Origin: Methylomagnum ishizawai
GTDB taxonomy: Bacteria; Pseudomonadota; Gammaproteobacteria; Methylococcales; Methylococcaceae
Direction of reading: 5' to 3'
DNA: 64,000 nt
Assembly (NCBI RefSeq): GCF_900155475.1
Contig: NZ_FXAM01000003.1
Location: forward strand, 1 to 64,000
A program made the translations under genes and the position numbers. This document shows positions 62,872 through 64,000 of the stretch, in pieces. Under the pieces are notes generated by a model. The model did no database searches. It saw only the letters and a list, made by a program, of their open reading frames with translations, and had not been told where the DNA came from. Every line of letters begins with the position of its first letter. Within the stretch, counting starts at the first letter, position 1.

Positions 62872-64000
62872 GGCGGATGCGCTACGCCATTTCCAACCGT
62901 GGCAGGGCCGAACGCCGCAAAATGTGGCTGAACCTGCATGGTTGCTTGGGGCTGACCGCCGGGGCGGTGCTGGCCCTGGTTGGATTGACCGGCGGCGTCC
63001 TGGTGTTTTGGCAGGAACTTGACGAAGGTTTGAATCCAGGGCTGCGCAGGGTTGAGGCCACGCCCGGCGGCGGTTTCGCACCACTGGAGCGCATCCAGGC
63101 GGCGGCGGAACGGGCCTTGCCCGAGGGCGCGGTCTTTGGTTTCGCCTACTATCCCCGCCATGAACGGGCGACGTTCCAATTGTTCTATGACCGGCCCGCC
63201 GCTGCGGGCGGTGTCGATCACTACCGGGTGTTCGTGGACCCTTATACCGCCAGGACGACCGGTACCCGGCTGGTCCAGGCCGCCACCGATCCTTTCCCCA
63301 GGTCGTTCCTGCCCTTCCTGTTCCAGTTGCATTATGCCTTGTTGTTCCGCGGCGGGGCGGTGGTGGTCGCCGTGTTCGCGATATGCCTGCTGGTCGCGGT
63401 GCCCGTGGGGTTGTGGTTGTGGTGGCCATCCGCCGGGAAATGGCGTCCGGCCTTGACCTTCAAACGGGGGGCCGGCCCGGAGCGGCGCAACTTCGACCTG
63501 CACAAATTGGCCGGCGTGTATACCGCCATTCCGTTGGTGGTGGTGTTGGTATCCGGGGTATCCATGAACCTGCCGGGATATTTCCGGATGCTGGTGGCCT
63601 GTTTCTCGCCGCCGGTCGCGTTGGAACCCAGCCTAGCCCGGAGCGATGGTCCACCCATCGGCTGGGGCCGGGCGGCGGCGATCTTTGACGCCGACGCCCC
63701 GACAGGCCGTTTGATCTGGATACAAGCGCCCGAGGATGGTGCTTATCAGGCATGCAAACGCCTGGACGGCTGGCAAGGCTACCGCTGTGTTTGGGTGGAC
63801 TCCGCCACCGGGGTCGTCCTCAAGCGGGTCGACGCGGTCGAGGGCAGTGCGGGCGACCGCTTTCTGCAATGGCAATGGCCTTTGCATTCCGGCCAGGCTT
63901 TCGGTTGGCCCGGACGGATTTTGGTCGGCCTGACTGGCTTGGCCTGCCCGGTGCTGTATGTCACTGGCTTCGCCCACTGGCGGCGGAAGCGCCACGCAAT
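62868..64000 (+). CDS. PepSY-domain membrane protein, second copy, cut by window end
   Basis: The first 377 residues of a second PepSY-associated TM protein. It has LNLHGCLGLTAGAVLALVGLTGGVLVFW as helix 1, LWLWWP, and NFDLHKLAGVYTAIPLVVVLVSGV, plus a C-terminal QWQWPLHSGQAFGWPGRI shared almost exactly with the first copy. It is coupled to the sulfotransferase gene by an ATGA overlap; an ATG at 62877 is an alternative start. Two such reductases in one locus may act on different forms of the metallophore. Confidence 0.88.
   Translation, partial: MRRMRYAISNRGRAERRKMWLNLHGCLGLTAGAVLALVGLTGGVLVFWQELDEGLNPGLRRVEATPGGGFAPLERIQAAAERALPEGAVFGFAYYPRHERATFQLFYDRPAAAGGVDHYRVFVDPYTARTTGTRLVQAATDPFPRSFLPFLFQLHYALLFRGGAVVVAVFAICLLVAVPVGLWLWWPSAGKWRPALTFKRGAGPERRNFDLHKLAGVYTAIPLVVVLVSGVSMNLPGYFRMLVACFSPPVALEPSLARSDGPPIGWGRAAAIFDADAPTGRLIWIQAPEDGAYQACKRLDGWQGYRCVWVDSATGVVLKRVDAVEGSAGDRFLQWQWPLHSGQAFGWPGRILVGLTGLACPVLYVTGFAHWRRKRHA

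Overview
The window reads as high-GC gammaproteobacterial DNA carrying most of a molybdenum nitrogen-fixation regulon, an uptake [NiFe] hydrogenase operon and a lipopeptide metallophore-like cluster. The style of the nif accessory genes (draT/draG, DUF364, NAP, LRV-FeS protein, IscA, tandem nifZ) would suit a Methylococcaceae-type methanotroph. No methane-oxidation gene is present, so that taxonomic reading is inference. No rRNA, tRNA or CRISPR array was seen.

Layout. 1-5.7 kb (minus): hupSLCDFGH uptake hydrogenase operon. hupH, hupG, hupD and hupL carry single-base frameshifts as read. 5.7-8.0 kb: a probable plasmid-type replication origin, with ten 19-bp iterons, a perfect DnaA box, an inverted repeat and a TrfA-like initiator gene. 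8.0-15.9 kb (minus): a nif accessory operon (degenerate receiver protein, truncated haemoglobin, draT, draG, GIY-YIG protein, NAP, SagB-type oxidoreductase, rhodanese, DUF364 protein). 16.4-20.7 kb (plus): nifHDK with a terminator. 20.9-33.5 kb: mixed genes (two secreted beta-helix proteins, a PKD/LamG protein, alanine dehydrogenase, RNase J-like, iscX, selO, YkgJ-type). 33.6-44.6 kb (minus): one long nifB-led operon (nifB, ferredoxin, IscA, TPR-like, LRV-FeS, two nifZ, DUF3024-like, nifS, nifT, DegT-like, [2Fe-2S] ferredoxin, small protein, SIR2-like, AAA ATPase). 44.9-46.8 kb: a Tat-exported sulfatase. 47.5-64 kb (plus): MbtH, JmjC-type hydroxylase, a 2857-residue FAAL-NRPS, a TonB-receptor relic, a PepSY reductase, an intact TonB receptor, a sulfotransferase-SCP2 fusion and a second PepSY protein that runs off the end.

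How it fits together. Sigma-54 (-24/-12) promoters paired with NifA-type TGT-N10-ACA sites can be read upstream of hupS, nifH and nifB, and more weakly before the divergent dra operon. Nitrogenase, its cofactor assembly, its post-translational switch (DraT/DraG acting on NifH Arg102) and H2 recycling would then answer to one regulator. The NRPS region looks like an acquired uptake-and-synthesis locus. Adenylation-pocket reading suggests His-like and 2,4-diaminobutyrate-like substrates behind an N-terminal fatty acyl group, with no thioesterase.

Best candidates for something undescribed are: the SIR2-like/AAA/81-residue module with a lysine-less DegT homologue at the tail of the nifB operon; the two-module lipopeptide cluster with hydroxylase, sulfotransferase-SCP2 and sulfatase; and the iteron replicon sitting between hup and nif.
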